64,000 nucleotides of DNA from Lolium rigidum (taxonomy: Eukaryota > Streptophyta > Magnoliopsida > Poales > Poaceae), in contig NC_061510.1 of the NCBI RefSeq assembly GCF_022539505.1, forward strand, positions 34,497,047-34,561,046. Direction: 5' to 3'. Below are positions 21,266 to 33,457 of this stretch, piece by piece; the stretch's first letter is position 1, and each line of letters starts with the position of its first letter. Below the pieces are notes generated by a model. It saw only the letters and a list, made by a program, of their open reading frames with translations. It made no database searches and was not told where the DNA came from. The position numbers were made by a program, and so were the translations under genes.

Positions 21266-23198
21266 TCAGTAATCTGCAAAGCACACACATTTGGTAAGAG
21301 GATCTTCTTATTCAGAAAGAAAGATTTGGAGCAATAGTTGCTTCACTGAAATACTGAAGTAATCGATGGATCTACTTGTAGGATCTGAAGTGGCAGTAAG
21401 ACTCACCTTCCTTCTTCTTGACCAGACTTCTGGCGAAGAGCAAGCAGATGACCAGGAAACCCAGAGCTAGAGCTCCACCCAGCACGATGGCTACAGTCTT
21501 TGCTGTCTGCTGCCCTGCGATATCACAATGAGAAGAGCCAAATCCACAGATCAAACTAGGGATGATGCCACGTCTAATCATGGGAACAATCACACATGCA
21601 TATCTCAAGTAAATCTAGAAAGGTGGTAAAAGGTGCTCGTGAAAAACAACTTTTCTCAAAGACTGAATGGACAGAAGCATAAACAACTGGGAAGTTCAGA
21701 AAGAAAGCATGAACAACTGTATAATGGAGTTATCAGCAATGTGGATCCCCTAAACTGAGATCAAGTTTAACTGATAGAAGGAAGTGGGGGATCCTGTCAT
21801 CACAAAACAGGAGCAATCCCTGTCACCTAATTCTTAATCTGACCAACCAAGGAAGATAGGAACAAGATCATAGCAGCGTCTCCATCAGAGTTGCACTTTG
21901 ACATGGAAAAGATACGCTTCTCATAAATCTTACCTACCAACACACTGGACCATGGGAAGACTTAATCTAATGAGCACCTGAGAGGGCACTAATCTATAGT
22001 AGAAATTGGTCGAAAATAACCAAACACACATAAGAATCTCTATGAATCAATTCGAAAACAGAGAATCCTGCCAAGATCTCACCTACACACGTACAAACAA
22101 ATGCACCGACAATAAATTCGCCCACATGCACAAACTAGCCAGGAGTAAAGCGCAAAGCAAGTGTTACACATTTTGCCCAAATTACTAGTAAACCCAAGCA
22201 AGCAATCTATCCGTTGGTCAGATTGGATCAACAAGCAATCGAATCAGGAGAATTCTATTCTACTACCGAGTAGAATCGAAGCTGAATGTGCAGGCACGAA
22301 TTAGTGAGATTGAATGTGCAGGTGAGCGAGTCACTGAAACTGAATGTGCAGGGAACTGAATTACTAAGCAAAATGGGAACATGATGCGCAGGCACAGATT
22401 TGTGAAACTGAATGTGCAGGGCGAGAAAATAGGTATACCTCCGAGTCCGCCGCCTCCGCCGTGTGGCACGCCGTGCGGGTAGTAGCTGTAGGTAATGTAG
22501 CACTTGTCGAGGTATACCTGCCCGGACGGCGCGCCGCCGCACTCGACCTGTACGTGCTGCACGGCCTGGGTGACGCAGTTGCTGCAGTCGACGGCGGAGA
22601 GGTCGCCCTCGCACTGCGCGAGCGCGTAGACCTGCTGGTAGCTGGTGGCGAAGAAGCCGCCTGCGCTGGTGCCGACGCCGGCCTCGAGCTGCGCGAAGGC
22701 GGTGCCGCGGCGCACCTCGAGGTCGGCGTCCCCGCCGCCGCCGCCGGTGCCGCAGGTCTTGAAGAGCATCTGGACGCCGGAGACCTGGGGGAAGCCGGAG
22801 ACCTCGTAGCGCGCGAGGCAGCCGTTGAGCTGGACGCGCGCGGCGACGGCGGCGCCGCAGAGGTCGGGCCAGGAGGACATGGCGCGGGCGACGCAGGAGG
22901 AGCAGTCCGGGCCGGAGAGGTCGCCGCGGCACTGGAAGAGGCCGAAGACGGAGGCGGAGGCGGCGGAGGCGGAGGAGGAGGAGGTCTTGTAGAACTTGGC
23001 GGAGGCGGACTGCGCGGCGAGGGAGGAGGAGAGGGCGGCGATGGTGGCCGGCGCGGTGCCGCCCGGGAAGGTCTGGTTGGCGCAGCCCTTGTAGACGACG
23101 GCGTAGAGGTCGGCGCTTGAGACGGGGAGGGGCGACGACAGGAGGAGGAGGAGGACGGCGGCCGTCCGGAGGAGGAGGAGCATGGGAATGCCGCCCAT
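21266..23198 (-). CDS. Plasmodesmata-located protein (PDLP-like), two DUF26 domains
   Basis: Three exons give 291 residues: 23198-22439, 21514-21407 and 21273-21266. Splice signals agree (GAG|GTATAC, TCGCAG|GGC, GAAG|GTGAGT, TTTGCAG|ATT) and phases are consistent. Residues 1-29 form a Leu-rich signal peptide. Two secreted Gnk2/DUF26 domains follow, each with Cys-x8-Cys-x2-Cys (C90/C99/C102 and C196/C205/C208). A Gly-rich linker leads to a transmembrane helix (about 261-281), then a short basic tail ending KKKEDY. No kinase domain follows, which separates it from Cys-rich receptor kinases. PDLP proteins sit in the plasma membrane at plasmodesmata and regulate callose and cell-to-cell traffic; that role is by family. 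I chose the ATG at 23198 because the signal peptide follows it directly. Confidence 0.88.
21515..22438 (-). other. Intron 1 of the PDLP-like gene
   Basis: It is 924 bp. Near its 5' end (22255-22430) it holds four or five spaced copies of TGAATGTGCAGG on the plus strand, a small dispersed direct repeat. No other gene is seen. Confidence 0.7.
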
Positions 23199-23797
23199 CT
23201 CGGCGGCGGCTGTGGGGATCTTGCTCACACTCTCGCCGCGTTCCAGCAGAGGGAGCACGACTCCTCCACTCCACTCCACTCCACTCGCCCTGTTTTGTCG
23301 GTGTTGTGGTGGTGGTGGTGGTGGCGGAGGAGCGGTGGACGGTGGTGGGAAGCAAGTGCGTGTACGTGCTTCGCCCTCTCTCTCTCTCCTTCTCTCGCTG
23401 CTGTGCCAGTGCCAGTGGAGTGTTTGTTTCAGTTTCAGCTGACGACGTTAATGGTGGAAGAGAGCACGCGATTTGAGTGAGGGGGAACCCACAAATCCGT
23501 TGCGTGCACAGGTCGCAGCTGGTGATCTCAACTTCTTCAGTCTACTAGTGTGGCTGGAAAATTGCAACGGCCGGAACCAGGAAACCAGGATGGCTCGTTG
23601 TTCTTTTTGTTTTTTCTCGTTGAACTGGATATCTACGAAATTAAAGCTCCACGATTAAGGGATAACGATGGTAAGAAAAAATAGTGTTTTCTAGAATATG
23701 ACGTGGTAACTTTCTCGATTGACAGAGGGTTTGTAATGGGGACTCTTTGAAGAAAAAAATCATCAGCCTTTGTCTTAATCATAGTTGATTTTAATCA
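23199..23797 (-). promoter_or_regulatory. 5' leader and upstream region of the PDLP-like gene
   Basis: On the plus strand it shows five CCACT units (about 23266-23286), a GGT run (23309-23330) and a TC-rich run (about 23374-23398). On the gene strand these give GA/CT microsatellites typical of grass 5' leaders. No convincing TATA box was found. LINE-1 begins about 600 bp upstream of the start codon, so the native promoter is at most about 600 bp. Confidence 0.4.
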
Positions 23798-23824
23798 TAG
23801 CAGCATAGTTAATTTATCTCTTCA

Positions 23825-24217
23825 ATGACAATGGCGGGCTCCATCGCTTCCGACACCGACCCCGGCGATATCGCCGCCGCCACCTCCACCTCCGTCCCCC
23901 CTCCCTCTCCACCGCCGATCAGCACACGGAAGGCCGCTATCATCATCCCCACCGATGGGATCCTTCGACGAATCCGGGGTTTCATCAGATCCGTAGGCTT
24001 TCGCGCCTCGATTCATCGATCAGATTTCAAACAGATTGGGCCGGAAATAGATTTGGTTTCGATTTCGCATGGAGATTGTAGATGGATCAATGGCGCCTGG
24101 GTGAAAGTTGGGCCGGAGATTCCGATGGATGTTTGTTCGCGTCGTGATTTGCTTCGCGAGCCGCCCTGCGCGCGCGCGCTTGCGAAGTGGTCCGATTGGG
24201 TCAAAACCTTGGGTTGA
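23825..24217 (+). CDS. Possible upstream ORF or ORF1 start of LINE-1
   Basis: This 130-codon frame starts MTMAGSIASDTD and is Pro/Ser-rich, then basic. It lies in another frame and overlaps the spacer before the main ORF1 start at 24226. It may be the true ORF1 N-terminus joined by a frameshift, or a leader ORF. No domain is recognised. Confidence 0.3.
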   Translation: MTMAGSIASDTDPGDIAAATSTSVPPPSPPPISTRKAAIIIPTDGILRRIRGFIRSVGFRASIHRSDFKQIGPEIDLVSISHGDCRWINGAWVKVGPEIPMDVCSRRDLLREPPCARALAKWSDWVKTLG

Positions 24218-24225
24218 ATCGATCC

Positions 24226-27154
24226 ATGGCGGCCTCTGTGCAAGCCGGATCTGGGCCGCAGCCCAACACTGTGCATACTTCGCCCTTATCCTTACCCACT
24301 CCGCCTCGCTTCAACCCTAGATCCAATCTCACCGGAGCTGTCCTATTCGTTACACCTCCTTCCGTATCACGCCCTCAGATCCCCACCACAAATCCACCGC
24401 CGATCTGGACCAGAAATCTCGCCGGCGACCGGAGATCGTTCGCTCAAGTTCTTCGATCACCACCACCGATGGATCGACGCTATGGAGGACCGAGGCGTTC
24501 CCCTCCGCGGAGATCGCCTCCGAGAAATTACTTTGGTAACCGCCCGCGCCCCGGATCTGATGCGGACCGCCGTGATGAACAAAGGCGTTGGGAAGACGAG
24601 AGACGTCGGGAAGCTAACTGGAGAAGCGAAGATGAACGCCGTCGTGAAGAGGACAGGCGCCTGGCAGATCAGGAACGGCTCTGCCAAGAGGAGCGTCGTC
24701 GCATCGAGGAGCGTCATCGACTTGACGAAGACCGTCGCCGGGAAGCATCTCGCATCTCCGAGAGGGTGGCTCGTGAGAGGGCCTTGGAGGACAAGCGGCG
24801 CAAGGAGGAAGAACTTCGTAATCGTGATCGATGGGCACACCGATCCGAGATGTTGCATGGCGCCTCGTCGCATCTGGAGGATCTGTCCAGACCCAATGAT
24901 GTAAGTCTGAATACCTCTTCTTCTATTCCACCTCAGGTTACAGCTGTAGGATCTGATAGGGGAGATGTTAGTATGAGTCAGCCTCTGTCTGTTGCTAGTC
25001 TCAATGCTGCTTCTCAAGCTACTGCTGGACCAGATCCGATGGGGTCCTCTGTACCTCCATCGGGTCCTGGCTTAAATCTCCCTGCTGCTAATACTGTTGA
25101 TAAAAGGTTCACTAAGTTCAAGGGTTCCTGCATGCATTGTTGTGGAGAACATCATGTTGATGTTTGTCAAACTAGAGAACCTTGGGATTATAGGGCTCCT
25201 TTTTACGGGAGTGAGGAATTTGGATCTGGTTTCTTTTCCATTCCTGTGGCTGAAGCAGAAACTCATCCTGTGGAGCAGTTGAATTATGCTCACATCACTG
25301 TTGAGAAAGGTGAAGTGAACTGCAGGAACATAGAGCACGAGTTCAATGTTTGGGCAGAATCTATGAAGGTAAACTGGCGTTTTTTTGCCAAAGAAGTTTC
25401 TCCTACTGAATTCAGAACAAGGTTTCCCTCTGCTAAAGCCATAGATGAGTTGGCCCACTTTGGAAAGCTGTTCATGAAGACTGTCCCAGGAGCTATTATC
25501 TCTTTGGAGAAATGGGTTGGAGACATTCAACCTATAGCTATGATGCAAGAAGCATGGTTCAGGGTGAAAGGGATTCCAATGGATTATAGGAGCAGGAGCA
25601 CTGTTTTTTATGCTGCTAGCCTTGTTGGGAAACCATTGGTCATGGATAAAAAAATTCTGAGAAATTTCTCCTATGTCAGAGTGAAGATTGGAAGTCAGGA
25701 TCTGTCCCTAGTCCCTAATACTAGGATTGGTGAAATCAAAGGTGGGTTTTATGAGCTTCAGTACACCAGAGAGTTGTGTGAGGCCACTCCCACCCCTGGT
25801 ACAAGGATTATTGTTGCTGACACTAATCAAGGTGATGAAACTAGTAATGGCACCCCAAAAAGACAAAGAAGCGCGGTGCCCGATTCCGATCGTCGGGTCT
25901 CGATCTGCTCCTCCAAAATTCAATGGAAACAATGATAGGACTAATGCTTCTCACAGACAACTGGCTGCAGCTATTTGTGTAAACCCTGACAAGATCACAT
26001 GCAAGAGAAAGCTCTTTGAGCCTAGGACTATGGACAGTATGGTGCAAGACACATGTGAAGATGTTGGGAACGAAAAAAAATGCAGGTGGCTCTAATCCTT
26101 TGACAGTTTCTGATGATTCTGCACGTCCATATGATGCTTTTGATCCAAGAGCTGTGTCCCCTAGACAAGCTTCATCTACTGCTTCTGCATCTTCATCTTA
26201 TGTTCACTTCCTACACAACTTGTCGAAATCTGGCAGTGATAAAGCTTACATGTTCCAGAAACAATACAGAAAGGAACTGGGCCCTATTCTTGAGACAACT
26301 AATGAAGAAGAGGTTTCTGAAGAAAAAGTTGACTATGACAGCTCTGATTCTGAGGGTGCTACCACTTCTGTTCAATACATCAACCCTGGCCAGGGGGTCC
26401 TTGCTCTAGATGTTCCTATTCTTCAGCATGAAAGAAATGATACGAGTGTTCTTGAGGGAGGATCTCAATCTGAAGCTGATGGCACTCAGGAGGAACCTTT
26501 GTCACAGGTTGATAACCCTGTAGGTGTGGAGGCTAATGCAACAAGAACTGATGAATATTTACCTCCAGCAGGTGGTGGCTCTCAGACTATTCGCATGAGC
26601 TCCAGGCTTATCTCACAAGACTTACATTCCATCAAGATTGCTGACAAGGCTACTAAAACTGCTGCTGCAAGAGATGTATCAGGTACAAATTTAACTTCTC
26701 ATAATTCCTTTGCTTTACTTGATGATGATGCTATCCTTGAAAGGGCCCTAGAAATGGGGATTAATCCAGAAACCTTTAATATGGAAAAGATCAAAAGATC
26801 AATTATTTGAAAGATCTAGAGCAGGCTAGACATGCTATTGCTACTGTTCAATGTGTCACTGAAGCAGAGGCTGAGTCAGACACAGAAAAGATTATGCTAT
26901 TGGGTTTTGACAAAGATCAGGGTGGTGAAGATGAAGAAGGTTTTACACCTGTTTTATCCAGAAAAAAAAGAAGAAAGAGAAGGAGTGTGATCAAATCTGG
27001 GAGATCAAAAGAGTCACTAACAAAATCAGGTGGCTCTTATGGAGGAGCACAATCAAAATCAAGTGCTGCCTCGGGGAAGGTGAACAATGATCACCCTTTG
27101 TGTGGCATTGTCACTGGAACCAGATGTAGAAAAAAGAACCCAAGATATCTATGA
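24226..27154 (+). pseudogene. LINE-1 ORF1, nucleic-acid-binding protein, frameshifted
   Basis: It starts at ATG 24226 (MAASVQAG). After a Pro-rich start comes a long Arg/Glu-rich coiled coil (about residues 110-210), then a zinc-knuckle-like CMHCCGEHHVDVC at about residue 297. A DUF4283-like domain with AWFRVKGIPMDYRSRSTVFY and SLVGKPLVMDKK follows. The first frame stops at 25935. The message continues in two other frames (SAPPKFNGN, then GGSNPLTVSDD to 26810) and again shifts near 26795 (DLEQARHAIATVQ). Shifts fall near 25905, 26080 (an A8 run) and 26795. The last stop overlaps the ORF2 start as ATGA (27151-27154). Confidence 0.7.
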
Positions 27155-28460
27155 TTGGTGCAACTCTTAATTGCAGGGGTGTGGGGAAGAAAGGTATGAG
27201 TTGTTTTTTGGCTGATTTCATTAGAGAACAAGAGGTGGACTTCATTGGTCTTCAAGAAACTATTAAGAAAGATTTCTCCTCTGCTTTCTTCAGAGCTATA
27301 GATCCACATAATTTATTTGAGTGGAAATGGATTGGTTCTATTGGTAGAAGTGGTGGAATTCTGGGTGGTTTTAGGCTATCCAGATTCTCCATTACTGATA
27401 CTGTGGTTGGCAAATTCTTCATCAAAGTTACTTTGATGGATCTTAAACTCAGAATGCATTGGTGTTTGGTGATTGTTTATGGTGCTGCACAAACTTGTGA
27501 TAAGGAAGATTTTCTGATAGAGCTTGGTATGGTTTGCAGTGACCAAAAATATCCTCTCCTTATTGGAGGAGATTTCAATATTGTTAGATTCTCCTCTGAG
27601 AAGAATAAGTGCTTGAGATCAAACAGATGGACAGATATGTTCAATTCAATAATCAATACTTATGCTTTGAGGGAAATTCATCTGTCTGGTGGTCAATATA
27701 CTTGGACAAACAACCAAAGTGATCCCACTCTTGAAAAGCTAGACAGATTTCTGATGAGTAGTGATTGGGAAGATTTGTTTCCCTTGGCAACAGTTCACAA
27801 GTTAAATAGAGATGTTTCTGACCATAATCCTCTTATCCTTGACACCATGGAAGGTAAACCAAAGAAAAAATTCCAGTTCAGGTTTGAAAAAAATTGGATA
27901 AAGGAAGATGATTTTCTGGCTAGAGTGAGTAGAGCCTGGCAGCAAAATGTTAGAGCAAGAAACAGTCTGGACACGGTGCAAAAGAAACTCAAACTTGTCA
28001 AGAATAGTTTGAAAGGCTGGGGACACAATTTAAGGGGAAGAGATAAAAAAAGAAAAGGTGAAATTTCTCTCCTGCTTGCTGAACTGGAGTTGCAAGAAGA
28101 GTTCTCTCCTTTGCTGCCTCCTGATATCCTAAAAAGAACCACTTTGCAGCAAGAAATGCTTGCTATCCTTGAGAAGGAAGAAAGCTTTTGGCGACAAAGG
28201 GCAAGAGACAACTGGCTGCTAAAAGGGGACTGTAATACAGCTTATTTCCATAGAATGGCCAATGGATGTAAAAGAAAATCAAAGATTTTTTTCTTTGAAA
28301 CACAATGATTCTACTATTCATGGCGATGATGCTTTGTTAAATCATGCCACTCAGTTTTACAAAGAGCTTTTTGGTCCAGCAGAAGATAGAGGGGTCAGAT
28401 TGAATGCAGATATTTGGAACAATGCAGAAAAACTGGATGATATAGATAGAGAGATGCTAT

Positions 28461-30197
28461 TGATGTCTACGGGTGCTTCTATTCTTGTAGACAGTGTTGG
28501 GCCTCCAAGAGCAGAGGTTCGTAGAACAGCAGCAAGTTTCCCTTAAGTGGATTACCCAAGGTTTATAGAACTCAGGGAGGAAGAGGTCAAAGATATCCCT
28601 CTCATGCAACCCTGCAACCACAAAGCAAGAAGTCTCTTGTGTCCCCAACACACCTAATAGGTGCACTAGTTCGGCGAAGAGATAGTGAAATACAAGTGGT
28701 ATGAATGAATATGAGCGGTAGTACGGCGCCAGAAAATAGCTCGCTGGCGTGCAGTTGATGGTAGTAATATTGCAGGAAGTAAACAAGCAGTAGTAACGCA
28801 GCAGTAGTAATGCAGTAAAACGATGAAACAAGCAGCGATAGCGATATTTAGGAACAAGGCCTAGGGAATAGACTTTCACTAGTGGACACTCTCAACTTTG
28901 ATCACATAACAGAATAGATAAATGCATACTCTACACTCTCTTGTTGGATGATGAACACATTGCGTAGGATTACACGAACCCTCAATGCCGGAGTTAACAA
29001 GCTCCACAATTCAATGTTCATATTTAAGTAACCTTAGAGTGTAAGATAGATCAATACGACTAAACCAAGTACTAACGTAGCATGCACACTGTCACCTTCA
29101 TGCTTATGTAGGAGGAATAATACACATCAATACTATCATAGCAATAGTTAACTTCGCAATCTACAAGAGATCATGATCATAGCATAAACCAAGTACTAAC
29201 ACGGATGCACACACTGTCACCATTACATCGTGCAGGAGGAATAAAACTACTTTAATAACATCACTAGAGTAGCACATGGATAAATTGTGATACAAAACAC
29301 ATTGCAATCATAAAGAGATATAAATAAGCACTTCACTACGCCATTCATAACGGTGAATAAGTATTACGTGAAATATAGCCTAAGAGACCCACACGGTGCA
29401 CACACTGTCACCTTTACACACGTGGGACAAGGAGTCTCCGGAGATCACATAAGTAAAACTCACTTGACTAGCATAATGACATCTAGATTACAAGCATCAT
29501 CATATGAATTTCAATCATGTAAGGCAGCTCATGAGATTATTGTATTGAAGTACATAGGAGAGAGATGAACCACATAGCTACCGGTACAGCCCCGAGCCTC
29601 GATGGAGAACTACTCCCTCCTCATGGGAGCAGCAGCGTTGATGAAGATGGCGGTGGAGATGACAGCGGTGTCGATGGAGAAGCCTTCCGGGGGCACTTCC
29701 CCGTCCGGCAGGGTGCCGGAACAGAGACTCCTGTCCCCCAGATCTTGGCTTCGCGATGGCGGCGGCTCTGGAACTTTTCGCGTACCGTGGCTTCCTCCTT
29801 CGGGGTTTTTAGGTCAGGACCTTTAAATAGGCAAAAGGGGAGCCTCGGAGGGGGCCTGGGGCCACCACACCATAGGGCGGCGCGGCCCCCCCTCTGGCCG
29901 CGCCAGGGTGTGGTGTGGGCCCCCAGGGCTTCCCTCTGGCGGCTCTCGGGTGTTCTGGATGGTTCCGGGAAAAATAGGAACTCGGGCGTTGATTTCGTGC
30001 GATTCCGAGAATATTTCGTTACTAGGATTTCGAAACCAAAAACAGCGAGAAAACAGGAACCGGCACTTCGGCATCTTGTTAATAGGTTAGTTCCGGAAAA
30101 TGCACAAATATGACATAAAGTGTGCATAAAACATGTAGGTATCATCAATAAAGTAGCATGGAACATAAGAAATTATCGATACGTTGGAGACGTATCA
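28461..30197 (-). repeat. 3' LTR of the Sabrina-like element (1737 bp)
   Basis: It aligns along its length with the other LTR (33468-33562 joined to 37662-39307) and, in reverse, with the solo LTR at 8206-9917. It ends GAGACGTATCA on the plus strand. Just inside lies GCATCCCTAAGCTTAG, whose complement is the purine-leaning stretch next to the 3' LTR. Confidence 0.9.
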
Positions 30198-32641
30198 GCA
30201 TCCCTAAGCTTAGTTCTCGCTCGTCCCGAGCGGGTAAAACGATAACAAAGATAATTTCCGAAGTGACATGCCATCATAACCTTGATCATACTATTTGTAA
30301 ACATATGTAATGAATGCAGCGATCAAAACAATGGTAATGACATGAGTAAACAACTGAATCATAAAGCAATGACTTTTCATGAATAGCACTTTCAAGACGA
30401 GGCATCAATAAGTCTTGCATAAGAGTTAACTCATAAAGCAATAATTTAAAGTATAGACATTGAAGCAACACAAAGGAAGATTAAGTTTCAGCGGTTGCTT
30501 TCAACTTATAACATGTATATCTCATGGATAGTTGTCAATGCAAAGTAATATAATAAGTGCAATATGCAAGTATGTAGGAATCAATACACAGTTCACACAA
30601 GTGTTTGCTTCTTAAGGTGGAGAGAGATAGGTAAACTGACTCAACATAAAAGTAAAAGAAAGGTCCTTCAAAGAGGAAAGCATCGATTGCTATATTTGTG
30701 CTAGAGCTTTTATTTTGAAAACATCAAGAGAGTATAAAAGTAAAGTTTTGAGAGGTGTTTGTTGTTGTCAACGAATGGTAGCGGGTACTCTAACCCCCTT
30801 GCCAGACAAACCTTCAAAGAGCGGCTCCCATTTTATTTTATTTTTGGGTGGCACTCCTTCCAACCTTTCTTTCACAAACCATGGCTAACCGAATCCTCGG
30901 GTGCCTGCCAACAATCACATACCATGAAGGAGTGCCTTTTTATTTTAGTTTTATTATGATGACACTCCTCCCCACCTTTGCTTTCTCAAGCCATGGCTAA
31001 CCGAATCCTTCGGGTGCCGTCCAACAATCACATACCATGGAGGAGTGTCTATTTTTGTTAATTAATTTGGGACTGGGAATCCCATTGCCAGCTCTTTTTG
31101 CAAAATTATTGGATAAGCGGATGAAGCCACTAGTCCATTAGTGAAAGTTGCCCAACAAGATTGAAAGATAAACACCACATACTTCCTCATGAGCTATAAA
31201 ACATTGACACAAATAAGAGGTAATAACTTTTGAATTGTTTAAAGATAGCACTCAAGCAATTTACTTTGGAATGGCGGAGAAATACCATGTAGTAGGTAGG
31301 TATGGTGGACACAAATGGCATAGTGGTTGGCTCAAGGATTTTGGATGCATGAGAAGTATTCCCTCTCGATACAAGGCTTAGGCTAGCAAGGTTATTTGAA
31401 ACAAACACAAGGATGAACCGGTGCAGCAAAACTCACATAAAAGACATACTGTAAACATTATAAGACTTTACACCGTCTTCCTTGTTGTTCAACCCAATAC
31501 TAGAAATTATCTAGACTTTAGAGAGACCAATTATGCAAACCAAATTTTAGCAAGCTCTATGTATTTCTTCATTAATGAGTACAAGGTATATGATGCAAGA
31601 GCTTAAACATGAGCACAACAATTGCCAAGTATCACATTATCCAAGACATTTTACCAAATACTACATGTAGCATTTTTCCAATTCTAACCATATAACAATT
31701 TAACGAAGAGGAAACTTCGCCATGAATATTATGAGCTAAGAACACATGTGTTCATACGAACCAGCGGAGCGTGTCTCTCTCCCACACAAGGATGAACTTA
31801 TTCAGAGAACTAAGATAACAAAACAAAAACAAAAACAAACAGACGCTCCAAGTAAAGAACATAAGATGTGATGGAATAAAAATATAGTTTCACTAGAAGA
31901 AACCTGATAAGTTGTCGATGAAGAAGGGGATGCCTTGGGCATCCCCAAGCTTAGATGCTTGAGTCTTCTTAAAATATGCAGGGATGAACCACCGGGGCAT
32001 CCCCAAGCTTAGACCTTTCACTCTTCTCGATCACATTATATCACCCTCTTCTATTGACCCTTGAAAACTTCCTTCACACCAAACTTCAAGCAAACTCATT
32101 AGAGGGTTAGTGCATAATCAAAAATTCACATGTTCAGAGGTGACACAATCATTCTTAACACTTCTGGACATTGCACAAAACTTCTGAAAGTTAATGGAAC
32201 AAAGAAAACCCATTCAACAAAGCAAAAGCGGCAATGCGAAATAAAAGGCAGAATCTGTCAAAAACAGAACAGTCCGTAAAGACGAATTTTAAAATGGCAC
32301 CAGACTTGCTAAAATGGAAAAACTCAAAACTAATGAAAGTTGCGTACATATCTGAGGATCACGCTCGTAAATTGGCAGATTTTTTCGAATTTTCTACGGA
32401 GACTTGTGCCAGAATTCGTGACAGAATGACAATGCTGTTTCTGCGCAGCGATCCCAAATATAACATCAACTTTAACATAGAAACTTTACTTGGCACAAAA
32501 ACATGATAAGGAGAGGTTGCTACAGTAGTAAACAACTTCCAAGACTCAAATATAAAACAAAGTACTCGTAGTAAAAAAAAACACATGGGTTATCTCCCAA
32601 GAAGTTCTTTCTTTATAGCCATTAAGATGGGCTCAGCAGTT
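30198..32641 (-). other. Internal non-coding part of the Sabrina-like element
   Basis: No protein domain is recognised. A direct duplication of about 130 bp occurs at 30841-31054 (both copies hold CCATGGCTAACCGAATCC and CAATCACATACCATG). The phrase GGCATCCCCAAGCTTAGA recurs near 31940 and 31997, a common motif in this family's internal DNA. Confidence 0.6.
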
Positions 32642-33304
32642 TTAATGATGCACTCGCAAGAAATAGTATTTGAAGCAAAAGAGAGCATCAAGAGGCAAAT
32701 TCAAAACACATTTAAGTCTAACATGCTTCCTATGCATAGGAAGATAAAACAAGTGTAGCTTCAAAAATTTCAGCACATAGAGAGGTGTTTTAGTAACATG
32801 AAAATTTTTACAACCATATTTTCCTCTCTCATAATAACTTTCAGTAGCAACATGAGCAAACTCAACAATATAACTATCACATAAAGCATTCTTATCATGA
32901 GTCTCATGCATAAAATAATTACTACTCCCAACATAAGCGTAGTCATTCTTATTAATTGTAGTGGGAGCAAATTTAACAAAGTAGCTATCAAATATAGGAG
33001 GTATATTGTAATCATAATCAAATTTATCCTCCATAACAGGTGGTAACAAAAGACTACTATCATTATAATCATCATAAATGGGAGGCAAAGTATCATCAAA
33101 GTAAATTTTCTCCTTAATGCTTGGGGGACTAAAAATATCATGCTCATCAAAGCCAGCTTCCCCAAGCTTAGAATTTTCCATAGCATTAGCAACAATAGTG
33201 TTCAAAGCATTCATATTAATATGTTCCATGGGTTTTTTAATTTTCGCATCAAACCATCCATGTCTTAAATCAGGAAATAGAATAAAAAGGTCATTGTTGT
33301 CCAT
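32642..33304 (-). CDS. Internal ORF of the Sabrina-like element, unknown function
   Basis: It encodes 220 residues, starting MDNNDLFILFPDLRHGWFDA. The middle is acidic and aromatic with repeated Asp/Tyr-Pro-Pro segments (FDDTLPPIYDDYND, DYDYNIPPIFDSY), and the end is basic and hydrophobic. I recognise the pattern as a recurrent unannotated protein of this retrotransposon family. It shows no Cys knuckle, protease or polymerase motif. It may be a structural or gag-like remnant. It lies right behind the primer site, where gag is normally found. Confidence 0.5.
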   Translation of the reverse strand: MDNNDLFILFPDLRHGWFDAKIKKPMEHINMNALNTIVANAMENSKLGEAGFDEHDIFSPPSIKEKIYFDDTLPPIYDDYNDSSLLLPPVMEDKFDYDYNIPPIFDSYFVKFAPTTINKNDYAYVGSSNYFMHETHDKNALCDSYIVEFAHVATESYYERGKYGCKNFHVTKTPLYVLKFLKLHLFYLPMHRKHVRLKCVLNLPLDALFCFKYYFLRVHH

Positions 33305-33440
33305 TATGCCTAACTAGTGTAAACAAGAAACCAAATGTCGCAATTGCGAGTCTAAAGGAAATAACTTCGAGCACACACACAATGGCGCCGGAAAAGTATC
33401 GTTACTCGGAACCGGAGTGTGAGTACCTTTTACCTTTCCT

Positions 33441-33457
33441 CCCCGGCAACGGCGCCA
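33441..33457 (-). other. Primer-binding site for tRNA-Asp
   Basis: The plus strand reads CCCCGGCAACGGCGCCA, identical over 17 bases to the 3' end of plant tRNA-Asp(GUC) including CCA (from memory). It lies 10 bp inside the 5' LTR. This is the primer choice of Athila/Tat-type gypsy elements and fixes the orientation of the element. Confidence 0.85.

Noticed and set aside
22461..23120. 219-codon plus-strand open frame rich in Ala, Gly and Val
   Set aside because: It is the antisense shadow of the first exon of the PDLP-like gene, open because of high GC at third positions. No domain.
24457..25017. 186-codon minus-strand open frame
   Set aside because: Shadow of the Arg/Glu-rich coiled coil of LINE-1 ORF1.
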